The notes beneath the pieces are model-generated. The model saw only the letters and a list, made by a program, of their open reading frames with translations. It did no database searches and was not told the origin of the DNA. Both the position numbers and the translations under genes were made by a program. A stretch of 64,000 nucleotides of DNA from Microglena sp. YARC (Eukaryota; Chlorophyta; Chlorophyceae; Chlamydomonadales; Chlamydomonadaceae), in assembly GCA_022414725.1 (NCBI GenBank), contig CM039463.1, positions 26,063,205-26,127,204 of the forward strand, read 5' to 3'. This document shows, piece by piece, positions 23,501 to 33,697 of the stretch (positions are counted from its first letter, which is position 1; each line of letters starts with the position of its first letter).

Positions 23501-23590
23501 GGAAAGAGGCCAAATCAGGACATACTAAGTTGTGGAAGGTTGATCTGAATCCATCATACTCTGAGCGGGGCCCAAGTCTAAGACAAGACT
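20590..23590 (-). pseudogene. Decayed retroelement polyprotein: CCHC, protease-like, 'ICLQAALV' domain, CPHC finger, PD-(D/E)XK-like end
   Basis: Read from 23590 downward on the minus strand, several frames separated by stops and shifts give, in order: a Gag-like segment (ASFQAQITRYQVANQ...) near 23.5 kb; a CCHC knuckle whose first Cys is lost to a stop (NCGGFGHNSLQC, about 23.3 kb); acidic/Ser-rich linker; a copia-protease-like stretch WLLDTVAHSHVTSN (about 22.8 kb); a Pro/Ser-rich linker (22.33-22.48 kb); the segment TIQWGICLQAALVQAHALA (about 21.5 kb), matching the domain at the end of the LTR elements at 58.1 and 61.1 kb; a CPHC...GHILPG finger (about 21.0 kb); YINRHNKAVQLIQKAV; and RPDLLLIDD...AYLVELGS, which has the spacing of a PD-(D/E)XK nuclease fold. 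The last three resemble the C-terminal tail of algal retroelement polyproteins, from memory. I found no LTRs and no reverse-transcriptase motif. Confidence 0.65.
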
Positions 23591-24285
23591 AAGGAAAGCA
23601 GGGATGGTTGTATTGCTAACCTATTGACTTAGGGAAGCAGAGAGTAAAGCTCATAGCTTCTGGAAAGGTAGACCTGCAAGGGCTCAGTTGTGGTCATGCT
23701 GAGGTTGTACAGGGTTCTCAAATATACCGACTCAGTGTCCGCAATATACCGACTCAGTGTCCGACGTATGTTGGACAATAACAGTATCGGTGTAGGTATG
23801 CGTCAGTACATACCAGGGGTGTTCAAAACGGTAGGCTTCATGTCCCAGGTGTAGTTTGTTGAGAATACGATATATTTGAAATGCATTTTCGTAACATAAC
23901 TACATGAGTGAAAACCTATTGCTTCTACAGGTTTCATCCAGGCTCCACAGGTGATAGCTTTATTTCAGACTACCGTACCACCATTCATTCACCATCCTAT
24001 GGCTATGTGAAGCTAATTAAAGGAGCCAAATCAATACCAGTATCGGTTACACTTGGCAATTCATTACATCACACTGTCATAGACAGACAATGGTTTACCC
24101 AAGGCAAGCTGGCAGCATCCGGGTAGGGTCCCCAAAATAAGATGTGCAAGTCTGTGCCCCCCCCCCCCTCCTTTATAATTTTAAATTTATCATTTAGACA
24201 GTTCATTGGAAAGCTATTGACCTCCTCTATCATAATATGCGATACAATGAACCTTTCACTGTTACCACTTTGTTTAAATGTGGCC

Positions 24286-24470
24286 CGGGGTACTTGCAAG
24301 CGCACGCTTTTGCGTGCTGCCTTTTGGAGCCCCACTGCGCGTTTCGCGCAGTTTTATGCAACCCCCTGTGGCCGCAGCAAGCATTTTTTGCGCTTTTTGC
24401 ACTACAAAGAGCAGTTTTGTTTTTCAAGTGCGCTAAAGCGCTGGCCAATTTGGTCAATGGAAGTACCCTG
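24286..24470. mobile_element. hAT-like MITE, copy 2, with perfect 8-bp target duplication
   Basis: The 185-bp element has termini CGGGGTACTTG and (inverted) CAGGGTACTTCC. It is flanked on both sides by ATGTGGCC (24278-24285 and 24471-24478). The interior matches the copy at 16747 (CGCTTTTGCGTGCTG, AGCCCCACTGCGCGTTTC, TTTTGCGC, TTTTGCACTA). Confidence 0.85.
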
Positions 24471-25191
24471 ATGTGGCCTACAGTCTGATCTAGATAGCCA
24501 GGATGGCATGCATATCAGACTTCCATTCCACAAGCTGTGCTCCTACGTGGGCTTAAAGGATTGATGGTGCAAGCCTAGTGCAATGTGAAGATGGACAATA
24601 TTGCAATATAGTTATGAACTTATATTATTATAACCTGTACCTGACTCACATGGCTGCCTAGAAGCTGCAGCATACTTGGTCTGAAACCTGTTGCTGACTC
24701 ACATAGCTGCTTAGAAGCTGCAGCATACTTAGGGAGCTGCGTGTAAATAATGATGTGAACACGGACAATATTAATATATTATTGGCATTGAATGGATCTC
24801 TTAGATTGGCACCGCGCTTCTTGGTCGACGCGCTTTCTGGTCGTCATATCTTTTTCTGAGATTTGGACAACCTAAAGTTGCCAGATTTGTTTTTAGAGAG
24901 TTGATGTGTAATGCCAATAATGAAATTAGCAACGCGGCAATACCTTTAAACCCATGTAAAAGTCTTTTCCCCCAAAGTGCAACAATTACTCATACGTTTT
25001 TATGTGTTTATATGCATACGTTTATACGTTCATACAGCATATAAACATGAAAATATACGATTGCCTCCCAACCCTAGATATAGCTGGACACATCTACCAT
25101 AACTAAATCTATCCTGCACATGGTTGAGTGATTAGACGTTTCACGCATATGTATGCTATCAAAAAGGCATTTTACCGCATGTCCTGTTCAG

Positions 25192-25378
25192 GGCTTTTCC
25201 TTTCAGCTACCAGCAGCAGCTTCTTAGCAGCTCCCTGTGACTGCCACTAGGCCAACCCCAAAGATTCAAGGAACACCGGAAAGCTGACGATATCAGCTTC
25301 CAGGTGAACTAGGTTGCTCAATGTTTGGATGTAGGGAGAGCCCACAGAGCTGCTGCTCGCAGCTGGAAAGGAAAGCTA
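25192..25378. mobile_element. AGCTTTTC-family long-inverted-repeat element, copy 1
   Basis: The left arm GGCTTTTCCTTTCAGCTACC-AGCAGCAGCTTCTTAGCAGC and an inverted right arm (AGAGCTGCTGCTCGCAGCTG-GAAAGGAAAGCT) enclose about 110 bp. The element has no coding capacity. Confidence 0.7.
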
Positions 25379-25486
25379 TGGTATTCTGCACACATAATGG
25401 TAACCCATGGGACCAACATCTGTTGTTGAGCTCCCAGGGCAGTTTCATAGCTGACAGGGCCTAGAAGTATGATAGGTCCTGACAGT

Positions 25487-25682
25487 AGCTTTTCTTTTCG
25501 GCTACGAGCAGCAGCTTCAAGGCAGCTCCCTGAACCAGCCACTGGGCTAAGCCCAAGATTTTAGAAGTGCCGGAAAGCTAAATACGTCAGCTTCCAGTTG
25601 CACTGCGTTGCAATAGGATTAGCTGGGTAGTAAGTCAGGGGAGCTGCCTGGAAGCTGCTGACCGTAGCTGAAAAGAAAAGCT
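25487..25682. mobile_element. AGCTTTTC-family long-inverted-repeat element, copy 2 (best preserved)
   Basis: The 196-bp element begins AGCTTTTCTTTTCGGCTACG and ends CGTAGCTGAAAAGAAAAGCT. The two arms are nearly perfect inverted repeats over about 48 bp, reaching AGCAGCTTC..GGCAGCTCCC. The interior contains GCCGGAAAGCTAAATACGTC. I see no clear target duplication. Confidence 0.8.
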
Positions 25683-26281
25683 AAGTGCAGGTTGAAATCT
25701 TGACCTTCTCAACCTTCATCATTCAGATAAATAAATATAAAATGTCGCAACCATCCCTCGCAACCTCGGAATCCTGTGAGGTCATTTATGAGGATCATTT
25801 CAAGGCAGTCACAGTGCTATTTCGAACGCCAAGTATGCAATCACATAATTTATTACGCGTTCATAACTTTATCATGAACTCATTCAACCCCTGACAGACC
25901 ACAAAGAGTGTTGATGTTGATTAGGAAGTCAGGCCTCCATATCTCACATCCGTATTATAGGATGGGTTGAAGCGTACCATATGAGGCACTGCCTATCTCA
26001 CTGCACCTCTTCCTTCCGTGGTAGGCATGGATGTCTCTCACGGCAGCAACATATTGCCTACAACAAGCATTGTGGAATCCTCCTTCCCTACCGCAACTGC
26101 CAGTAAAGAGTTTCCCTAGGTCTATAAAGACCTTCTTGATAGGGTTTAGGAAAAGACTTGATGATTCAAATACCTTAATACCTGACCACAATTGCATCAG
26201 TGCCACTGAATGACCCTAGCTGCTCAAGCTGTGGACCCTAACCAACTACAGACTTGTGGACCCTAGCTGCTAAAATAAATG

Positions 26282-26455
26282 ACCTCGCCAAGTCGTTCAA
26301 CTGTCGGTGCAGAGACCTGGACATGTCTATAATCGGTCTGAGTTCGAACCCTGTCACATTCCCTTGTTTTCATGGCTATCGCACGGGGGAAAGCATTATC
26401 TTCTGCAGAAGAATTGCCGGCGTATAGAACCATGCAATTCCTCTTCTTCTTCTTC
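26282..26455 (+). repeat. tRNA-like SINE fragment with (CTT)n tail
   Basis: An A-box-like stretch (CTCGCCAAGTCGTTCAACTG) is followed about 55 bp later by a B-box (GAGTTCGAACCC). A body with GTTTTCATGGCTATCGCACGGGGGAAA and a terminal (TTC)n run at about 26440-26458 follow. The 'GGTATCGCAC-GGGGG' body recurs near 39045 and 41530. It does not fold into a full tRNA by eye, so I call it a tRNA-derived SINE, not a tRNA gene. Confidence 0.4.
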
Positions 26456-27770
26456 TTCTAGCTGCTGAAAGGTAGGCCTAGGGACAAGTCCATATGTTGC
26501 CTCAGATGGTCAGCGGCAGTGGGCTGCTCAAACCCTGCCATCTGTCTGGCCTAGAAAACTCTGCTAAATTTGGGGGTCTTCATCGCCCTTTTATCTGGTT
26601 TGAGAGGGTGCATAACGACTTAGAGGGGGGACTGCAGTGGTGCAGGAAAGGGTGCCCAAGACCCCCTAAATTTGAAGGGAAAGCGTTGTGGAGACTAAGA
26701 ATTGGCGCTCGAAGAAACATATCGAGGTCTATGACAATCGAGATCACACAAGAAGTTGGCAATATTTCTGAACCCTACCCCAACACACCTGCATGCATTG
26801 TGACACTGCTTTCTTGTGTGCGACGCGTCGCAAATTGGGCGACTCAGTGTGACCCCAGTGCAACCCATTTCTGACAAGTTTAGCCACATCCATGCGTCGA
26901 CAAGATGGATAAGATAGATAAGCAGCGACAGGATGGCGACGCGTATTCGGAAAAAAAACAGTGGCATGTTGATCCGGAACCTCATTAGGGTTGTAAATAA
27001 TGATTAGGGCTACGAAAGTACAATATCGTGGATATTTAGATATTGCATGATATATCGTCCACTATTGTATGACATAGCGTACAATTGATTAATGTATCGT
27101 GCATATATTGTATGGGGTATCGCCCGATAATCTTGAAACCACAACGATATTGACAACCGTAAAAATGATCAGACGTTTCATCTGACCATCTGATCTACAG
27201 CATTTCAGTACCTTATCACATCACTCTGAAATAGAGACAGGAAAGTATCAAGATTGCCCAATGCCGATGGACGCTGTCTACCCCCCCCCCCCCCCCCCCC
27301 ACACACACCCTTACCAATGGTCACGCCAATATAAACGTCCATGTATTCATTGTATTTGCCATTCGAGATGCCAGTGGAATCTATTCATACCCATTGAATA
27401 GATAACACATTTGTGGTTGACCCCCTCAACCTCACACCTTGTAATAAGGTGTACTATATATTTATATAATTATAGACAAGAACATAGGACTGCCTGTCAC
27501 ACCTTCTCAACAAGTCCCTTTAGCCTATTTGGCCTACCCCTGGACTGTAACATACATACGTACACCATACACTATATACACACACACTAAATACATACGT
27601 ACATACACCACACACACACCACATACATACTACATACATACACCTTCTCAGCAAGGACTTCAAACTGAGCGATGGCCATCATCACCCGGAAACTGCATGA
27701 TTTTCAGGGGTAGAAAAATAGGGTTAAGGACTTGCCCAATCTAGACTAATCAAGATACCGAGCTACTGGG

Positions 27771-27952
27771 GCTTTTCCTTTTGGCCTTTCATAGCACCTT
27801 CTAGGCAGCTCCCCAAGCCAACCATTATGCTACACCCAAGTAGCATCCCAGCACTTCAGGCTGATTGTGCCACCTTCAAGGTGCACTAGGTTCGGCTGAA
27901 GAAGTCAGGGGAGCTGCCTAGAAGCTGCTGCTCGTAGCTGAAAAGAAAAGCT
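27771..27952. mobile_element. AGCTTTTC-family long-inverted-repeat element, copy 3
   Basis: The left arm GCTTTTCCTTTTGGCCTTTC...CTTCTAGGCAGCTCCCC pairs with the right arm GGGGAGCTGCCTAGAAGCTG-CTGCTCGTAGCTGAAAAG-AAAAGCT. The length is about 182 bp. Confidence 0.75.
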
Positions 27953-27961
27953 ACGTAGCTA

Positions 27962-29060
27962 TCCAAGTCCAATAGTGTCCATCACGGCACACTGTCCCAT
28001 GTCGCTGCCCGTGCTGGTCGGTGAGTATCCAAGCCAAATAGCGTCTGCCTGCCGTTGCACATGGCTTTATGCAGCTGCGATTACTGGGTCGATACGCGGC
28101 GCATCCAAGTCAACTGGCGTCCGCCTGCCCCTGCACACTGCTTTATGCAGCTGCAACTAAGTACAGGTCGATAAATGGTGTATCCAAGTCAACTGGCGTC
28201 TGCCTACCCTTGCACACTGCTCTATGCAGCTGCAATTACTGGGTCGATGTATGGTGCATCCAAGTCAATTAGCGTCCGCCTGCCCTTGCACACTACTTTA
28301 TGCAGCTGCAATTAAGTACTGGTCGACACACGGTGTGTCCAAGCCAACTGGTGTCTTCATGCTCCTGAACACTACTTTATGCAGCTGCAATTACTGAGTC
28401 GATGTATGGTGCATCCAAGTCAATTAGCGTCCGCCTGCCCTTGCACACTACTTTATGCAGCTGCAATTAAGTACTGGTCGACACACGGTGTGTCCAAGCC
28501 AACTGGTGTCTTCATGCTCCTGAACACTACTTTATGCAGCTGCAATTACTGAGTCGATGTATGGTGCATCCAAGTCAATTAGCGTCCGCCTGCCCTTGCA
28601 CACTACTTTATGCAGCTGCAATTAAGTACTGGTCGACACACGGTGTGTCCAAGCCAACTGGTGTCTTCATGCTCCTGAACATTACTTTATGCAGCTGCAA
28701 TTACTGAGTCGATGTATGGTGCATCCAAGTCAATTAGCGTCCGCCTGCCCTTGCACACTACTTTATGCAGCTGCAATTAAGTACTGGTCGACACACGGTG
28801 TGTCCAAGCCAACTGGTGTCTTCATGCTCCTAAACACTACTTTATGCAGCTGCAATTACTGAGTCGATGTATGGTGCATCCAAGTCAATTAGCGTCCGCC
28901 TGCCCTTGCACACTACTTTATGCAGCTGTAACTTAAAATTACTGGTCGATATATGCCTTATGCAGCTGCAACTTGCAATTACTGGTCGACATATGCTTAA
29001 TGCAGCTGCAACTTACAAGTAATTGTCGACATATGGTGTGTCCAAGGCGATTCGAGTCTG
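27962..29060. repeat. Satellite-like array with 155-bp higher-order period
   Basis: The block GGTGCATCCAAGTCAATTAG recurs at 28408, 28563, 28718 and 28873, exactly 155 bp apart, with near-identical units. Each unit is built from two half-units of about 75-80 bp sharing TACTTTATGCAGCTGCAATTA. More degenerate single half-units flank it (27962-28250 and 28925-29060). Confidence 0.85.
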
Positions 29061-29552
29061 TCCCTGCATACAATGTGCTGCCGCTTTTTTTTCCGACGAC
29101 GTGTCGCCACTGCCTTGCCATTCTGGCGTTGCATGGCGACGCATGGGTTTGACGCTGCCCCCCGACCTCCCCAGGCTCCGCGCTTAGCTCTCTGCGCTAT
29201 GCCATGCGATGGCTACAAAGCAATCCTGAATTCAGGCTTGAGTAGCCTTAGTAGCTACTGAACCTTGCCTACAGAAATCCGAATAAAAAACACTGCCTGC
29301 TGCATGTAACTGCATGTGCTAACTGCATAACTGACATAATACCCAAGGTGCCTTTCTACATGTGCCACCTGTTTTACTAAAGCTGCTCTAGGGAGTTTTA
29401 CGCTCGTGGGGTGTCACGATAGGAGGTGCTGCCTCCTACAGAGCGGTTTCCACCACCTCCTTTTTTCTTGCCTCCACAGAAGGTCTTCAGGTGCTGCGGA
29501 GCAAGATGAGGGCACGGAGGCTGAGCACGGCTAATTTGGGGGGTATATCAGT

Positions 29553-29768
29553 TTTTTTTTTTTAATCTTGAAGTGGGTTTCTTCTAGCTATATGGTTTTC
29601 AGCCTCCTCCAGGGACAGCTTTCTAGTGTTCTTTATCGTTTTCATGGCTATTTATAGCTTTTTGGGTGCATTTATAGCAAACAAAAGAATTTAGTTACTT
29701 GTTTTATAGCGATATTTTTGCCAAAACGGGTCAAAACTAGCGATCGCTATACATATAGCGGTAGAAAA
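29553..29768. repeat. Dispersed repeat 'CAAAACGGGTCAAAACTAGC', copy 1
   Basis: It runs from TTTTTTTAATCTTGAAGTGGG through CAGCCTCCTCCAGGGACAGC to GCCAAAACGGGTCAAAACTA-GCGATCGCTATA. It is shared with 36765-36965 and 41624-41806. Confidence 0.55.
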
Positions 29769-30358
29769 AGCCCTGAGGCTAAGCACTGCTAATTTGGTCT
29801 ATGTAGGGAACAGCAACTAATATTACAGTTTGAAAAATAAACTAACATTAACTAATATTATTATCTCATGGAGTGTCACACGAATATTAGTTTTTCGAAT
29901 AAATTCGAAATCCTGGTGAGACGGCTCGTCCGACTAATATTATATAATATTATTTTATCACTAATATTATATAACATGGCCGACACTTTGGTATATGGCA
30001 TCATTTTATTTGGCTTGGAAGGGTGCTTTATGGGTGTGAGGGGTGACACTGGGGTGCAGAAAAAGGTTTCTAAGGCCAGTGGGTAGTGAGGAAGTTGCTC
30101 GTGTACACCAGTCGGAAATCAGGGCTGTAAGCCCCGAAATGACGAAATCAAAGAAACAAGTCACAAAATGCGGCAGGGGGTAGATATCGACCCCCCCGAA
30201 AGAGCCTAAGACACCCTTAATTTTCCATTAAGGCTTGCAGCTAGAGCAAGATCAGGACATGGAGGCTAAGTGGGCTTTCAGCTAGCGACCTGAGCTACTT
30301 TGGGTGAGAGCTAATAATGGCTTGCTAAAAGCCAGACAAGGAAGCTAGATTGCCATTT

Positions 30359-31890
30359 AGGAGGGGCAGAAAGTTGGTTTTAGGAGGAGAGGAAAGTTGG
30401 TAATTAGATGGGGTGAAAGTTGGTATTAGGAGGGGGCAGAGAGTTGGTAATGAGAGCAGAAAGTTGGTACTAAGAGGAGAGGAAAGTTGGTAATTAGATG
30501 GGGAGAAAGTTGGTATTAGGAGGGGGCAGAGAGTTGGTAATGAGAGCAGAAAGTTGGTGCTAGGAGGAGAGGAAAGTTGGTAATTAGATGGGGAGAAAGT
30601 TGGTATTAGGAGGGGGCAGAGAGTTGGTAATGAGAGCAGAAAGTTGGTACTAGGAGGAGAGGAAAGTTGGTAATAAGAGGGGCAGAAAGTTAGCACTAGG
30701 AGGGGCAGAGAGTTGGTGCTAGGGTGGGGGCAGAAAGTTGGTAATGAGAGGGGCAGAAAGTTGGTACTAGGAGGGGCAGAGAGTTGGTGCTAGGGTGGGG
30801 GCAGAAAGTTGGTAATGAGAGGGAGAGAAAGTTGGTAATGAGAGGAGCAGAAAGTTGGTACTAGGAGGAGAGGAAAGTTGGTGCTAGGGTGGGGGCAGAA
30901 AGTTGGTACCAGGAGAGGAAAGTTGATAATAAGAGGGGCAGAAAGTTGGTATTAGGAGGGGCAGAGAGTTGGTGCTAGGGTGGGGGCAGAAAGTTGGTAA
31001 TAAGAGGGGCAGAAAGTTGGTACTAAGAGGGGCAGAAAGTTGGTACTAGGAGGGGCAGAGAGTTGGTGCTAGGGTGGGGGCAGAAAGTTGGTAATGAGAG
31101 GGGCAGAAAGTTGGTAATGAAAGGAGCAGAAAGTTGGTACTAGGAGGAGAGGAAAGTTGGTAATTAGAGGGGCAGAAAGTTGGTGCTAGAATGGGGGCAG
31201 AAAGCTGGTACATGGAGGAGAGGAAAGTTGGTAATAAGAGGGGCAGAAAGTTGGTATTAGGAGGGGCAGAGAGTTGGTGCTAGGGTGGGGGCATAAAGTT
31301 GGTAATTAGAGGGGCAGAAAGTTGGTAATGAAAGGAGCAGAAAGTTAGTACTAGGAGGAGAGGAAAGTTGGTAATTAGAGGGGCAGAAAGTTGGTGCTAG
31401 AATGGGGGCAGAAAGCTGGTACATGGAGGAGAGGAAAGTTGGTAATAAGAGGGGCAGATGGTTGGTATTAGGAGGGGCAGAGAGTTGGTGCTAGGGTGGG
31501 GGCATAAAGTTGGGAATGAGAGGAGCAGAAAGTTGGTTCTAGGAGGAGAGGAAAGTTGGTACATGGAGGAGAGGAAAGTTGGTAATAAGAGGGGCAGAAA
31601 GTTGGTATTAGGAGGGGCAGAGAGTTGGTGCTAGGGTGGGGGCAAAAAATTGGTAATGAGAGGAGCAGAAAGTTGGTGCTAGGAGGAGAGGAAAGTTGTT
31701 AACAAGAGGGGCAGAAAGTTGGTAATGGGAGGGGCAGTGAGTTGGTGCTTGGGTGGGGGCAGAAAGTTGGTAATGCCAGGAGCAGAAAGTTGGTTCTAGG
31801 GGGAGAGGAAAGTTGGTAATGAGAGGGGCAGAGAGTTGGTGCTGGGGTGGGGGCAGAAAGTTGGTAACGAGAGGGGCAGAAAGTTGGTAT
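30359..31890. repeat. 1.5-kb minisatellite of AGAGGGGCAGAAAGTTGGTA-type units
   Basis: About 70 variants of a roughly 20-24 bp unit (GAGAGGGGCAGAAAGTTGGTA, GGAGGAGAGGAAAGTTGGTA, GCTAGGGTGGGGGCAGAAAG) are arranged in recurring combinations. Some multi-unit blocks repeat almost identically (for example about 90 bp around 30420-30640). Frames that stay open across it are an effect of the repetition. Confidence 0.9.
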
Positions 31891-32447
31891 TAGATGTGTG
31901 CGCAAGCGCATGCCCCATGAATGTGGTGAAAGGAGGTCAGATAGGGACAGAAGTAGCCTCACAGGGGCTTCGTGTGTGAGACAGACAAATCAGAGCCAGG
32001 GATAACCCATGATTGTGGATTTCAACAACATATAATTGAGCAAAAAACCTGCCAGTATCACTCTATGTGCACTTCAATATGGTACACCAATGTTTTTGAA
32101 AATTCCATTTGGCCTCAGAAATGGGGACGTCAGGCCGAATTGGGCCTTAAATGGGGAGTTGGAGCTTCATAGCATACCCATGATGGGGGGGGAGGAATTG
32201 CAAATTTAGACTTTGGTACCCGTTAATTTGGCTAAAAAGGGTGCATTATGGGTGAAAGACATGCCACAGAGGTGCAGAAAAGGGTGCCGAAGACTGCCTA
32301 CATTTGCAGTGTGGGTTTTAGGCATTCAGGCATTGCTTATGTATCATCTTCCTGTTATTTCATGTGCGACACAATGTCCTTTGAAATACCTGATGTTAGT
32401 AGTACATGTTAGCATGATAGCAGTACAGCCAGAGAGACAGATATGGG

Positions 32448-32595
32448 TAGGGACCGGCATATCATATGGTGTTGACCAAAGGCAAGTATGATATCATACA
32501 AAATGCATCATATGATATTGTATACAAATGGTAACTTTAGCCCAGTCAGCCTCCCAGCATCATAGGATGACATGATATCATATTTCCGTTCCCTA
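32448..32595. mobile_element. Palindromic TAGGGAACGGC element, copy 2, beside the importin stop codon
   Basis: The 148-bp element has termini TAGGGACCGGCATATCATAT and (inverted) TAGGGAACGGAAATATGATA. The flanks GATATGGG (32440-32447) and GTTATGGG (32596-32603) match at 7 of 8 positions. The right-hand flank contains the TAA (TTA on plus, 32597-32599) of the importin gene, so the insertion lies one base past its stop codon. Confidence 0.8.
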
Positions 32596-32596
32596 G

Positions 32597-32798
32597 TTAT
32601 GGGAAGGCAGTGTACGCACCACTGTCACGCACCTTCTTAAACTTGTTTGCGTCACTTGCACTTTCCTCGCTCAGCAGTTCCTGAAGAAATTCTAGCTTGG
32701 CTTCATTCTTCATACGCCTCCAGGATAAGTGGGCGGTGGTGGGCATGCCCAACGTCGCAGCATCGCACACGATAGCTGTCCGCAACCACGCTCCAAAC
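32597..32798 (-). CDS. Exon 11 (last) of transportin-3/importin-13-like karyopherin
   Basis: The acceptor is TTTGCCTCAG|GTTTGGAGC, and the phase matches exon 10. The product FGAWLRTAIVCDAATLGMPT...FLQELLSEE...KFKKVRDSGA corresponds to the C-terminal end of transportin-3 ('F..WL...L..LP......T..Q...F...L.......KFK..VRDF'). TAA at 32597-32599 ends the protein. The exon lies 2 bp from a palindromic element, so the 3' UTR begins with transposon sequence. Confidence 0.75.
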
Positions 32799-33459
32799 CT
32801 GAGGCAAACATACACAGACACTGTGAGAAGTATAAATAATCGGTCATTGAACAAATAAACAAACGTAGTATCCCGATATGTTCATCACACATCCTAGCTA
32901 CTAGCCCTTTCCCATGCGTGAAAGGGCTTGTAGCTAGGAGATCTTTATGGGCAGTTTTTTCTGTGTGCGTCGAGTCGCAAATTTAGCGACTCAGTGCGAC
33001 CACAGTGCGACGCGCTGCCTCCCGAACCCCGCGGAGCGCAAGCCCAGGGAGTTCGGGGGAACATTTCTGTCTGGTTTAACCGTACCCATTTGTCAGCATG
33101 CAGCGAAGGAATGGTAATGTATCATAACAAATACTTTGCTATGTTGGGCAGCCTCAATCTGGTCTTCCAAGCATTGACGAGTTACAATGGTGGCCACCGG
33201 ACTGCAAACAACCACAGCAGCTCATTTAACCACTCTAAATCACCAGGAGGGGTTGGTTGAAACAAGCACTTGATGAAATGCCCCCCCCCCCCCCCCCCCC
33301 AAATAAGTAAGTAAACAAATAAATAAAATAAATAAATGGATAAATAAATAAATATGAGATAGATAGATATGAGATAGATAGAGTAAACAAAACAAAACAA
33401 AAAACATATACATGTCTTTGTCCATCTTATTCAAGGCATTCAATGAATGAGGAACACAC

Positions 33460-33697
33460 CTGGGAGTTCCTAATGCTGTCCAAATGAGGTGCACAGTGGA
33501 GGAGATCGAGAGCAGCATGTTTGGTGGCATGCAACCTGATGCGGCACTCAACAAGGTCAACAGCACCTTGGCCCCACCACCGCGGTCCATCTGCTCCCTC
33601 AGCTGGGCGGCTCCGGTTGACATGCTTGGCGTCTTGTGCTTGGGTGCAGAAGCAAAAATCCTCCTCACAGCCTCCTGCCTCTTGCTCCCTTGCTTCC
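33460..33697 (-). CDS. Exon 10 of transportin-3/importin-13-like karyopherin
   Basis: The acceptor is TTTATTGCAG|GGAAGC and the donor CTCCCAG|GTGTGT. The exon enters in phase 1 and leaves in phase 2. The segment LLTLLSAASGCMPPNMLLSI followed by STVHLIWTAL aligns with the transportin-3 region 'LL...C..LP...L.DVAEVLW'. The preceding part is basic and Gln/Arg rich. Confidence 0.75.

Larger units (their letters stand above)
23591..32439. other. Gene-free repeat region
   Basis: I see no gene. It contains a tandem TATACCGACTCAGTGTCCG pair (about 23720-23765), a hAT-like MITE at 24286, three AGCTTTTC-family inverted-repeat elements (25192, 25487, 27771), a tRNA-like SINE fragment at 26282, a TAGGGTTG-type palindromic element at about 26984-27162, a C18-type run near 27283, a 1.1-kb array at 27962-29060 and a 1.5-kb minisatellite at 30359-31890. 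Confidence 0.65.

Noticed and set aside
30325..31962. Frames of Leu/Pro/Ser repeats (LSSPPSTNFLLSLPTL type)
   Set aside because: They come from the 1.5-kb minisatellite. They have no start context, no splice logic and no family match.
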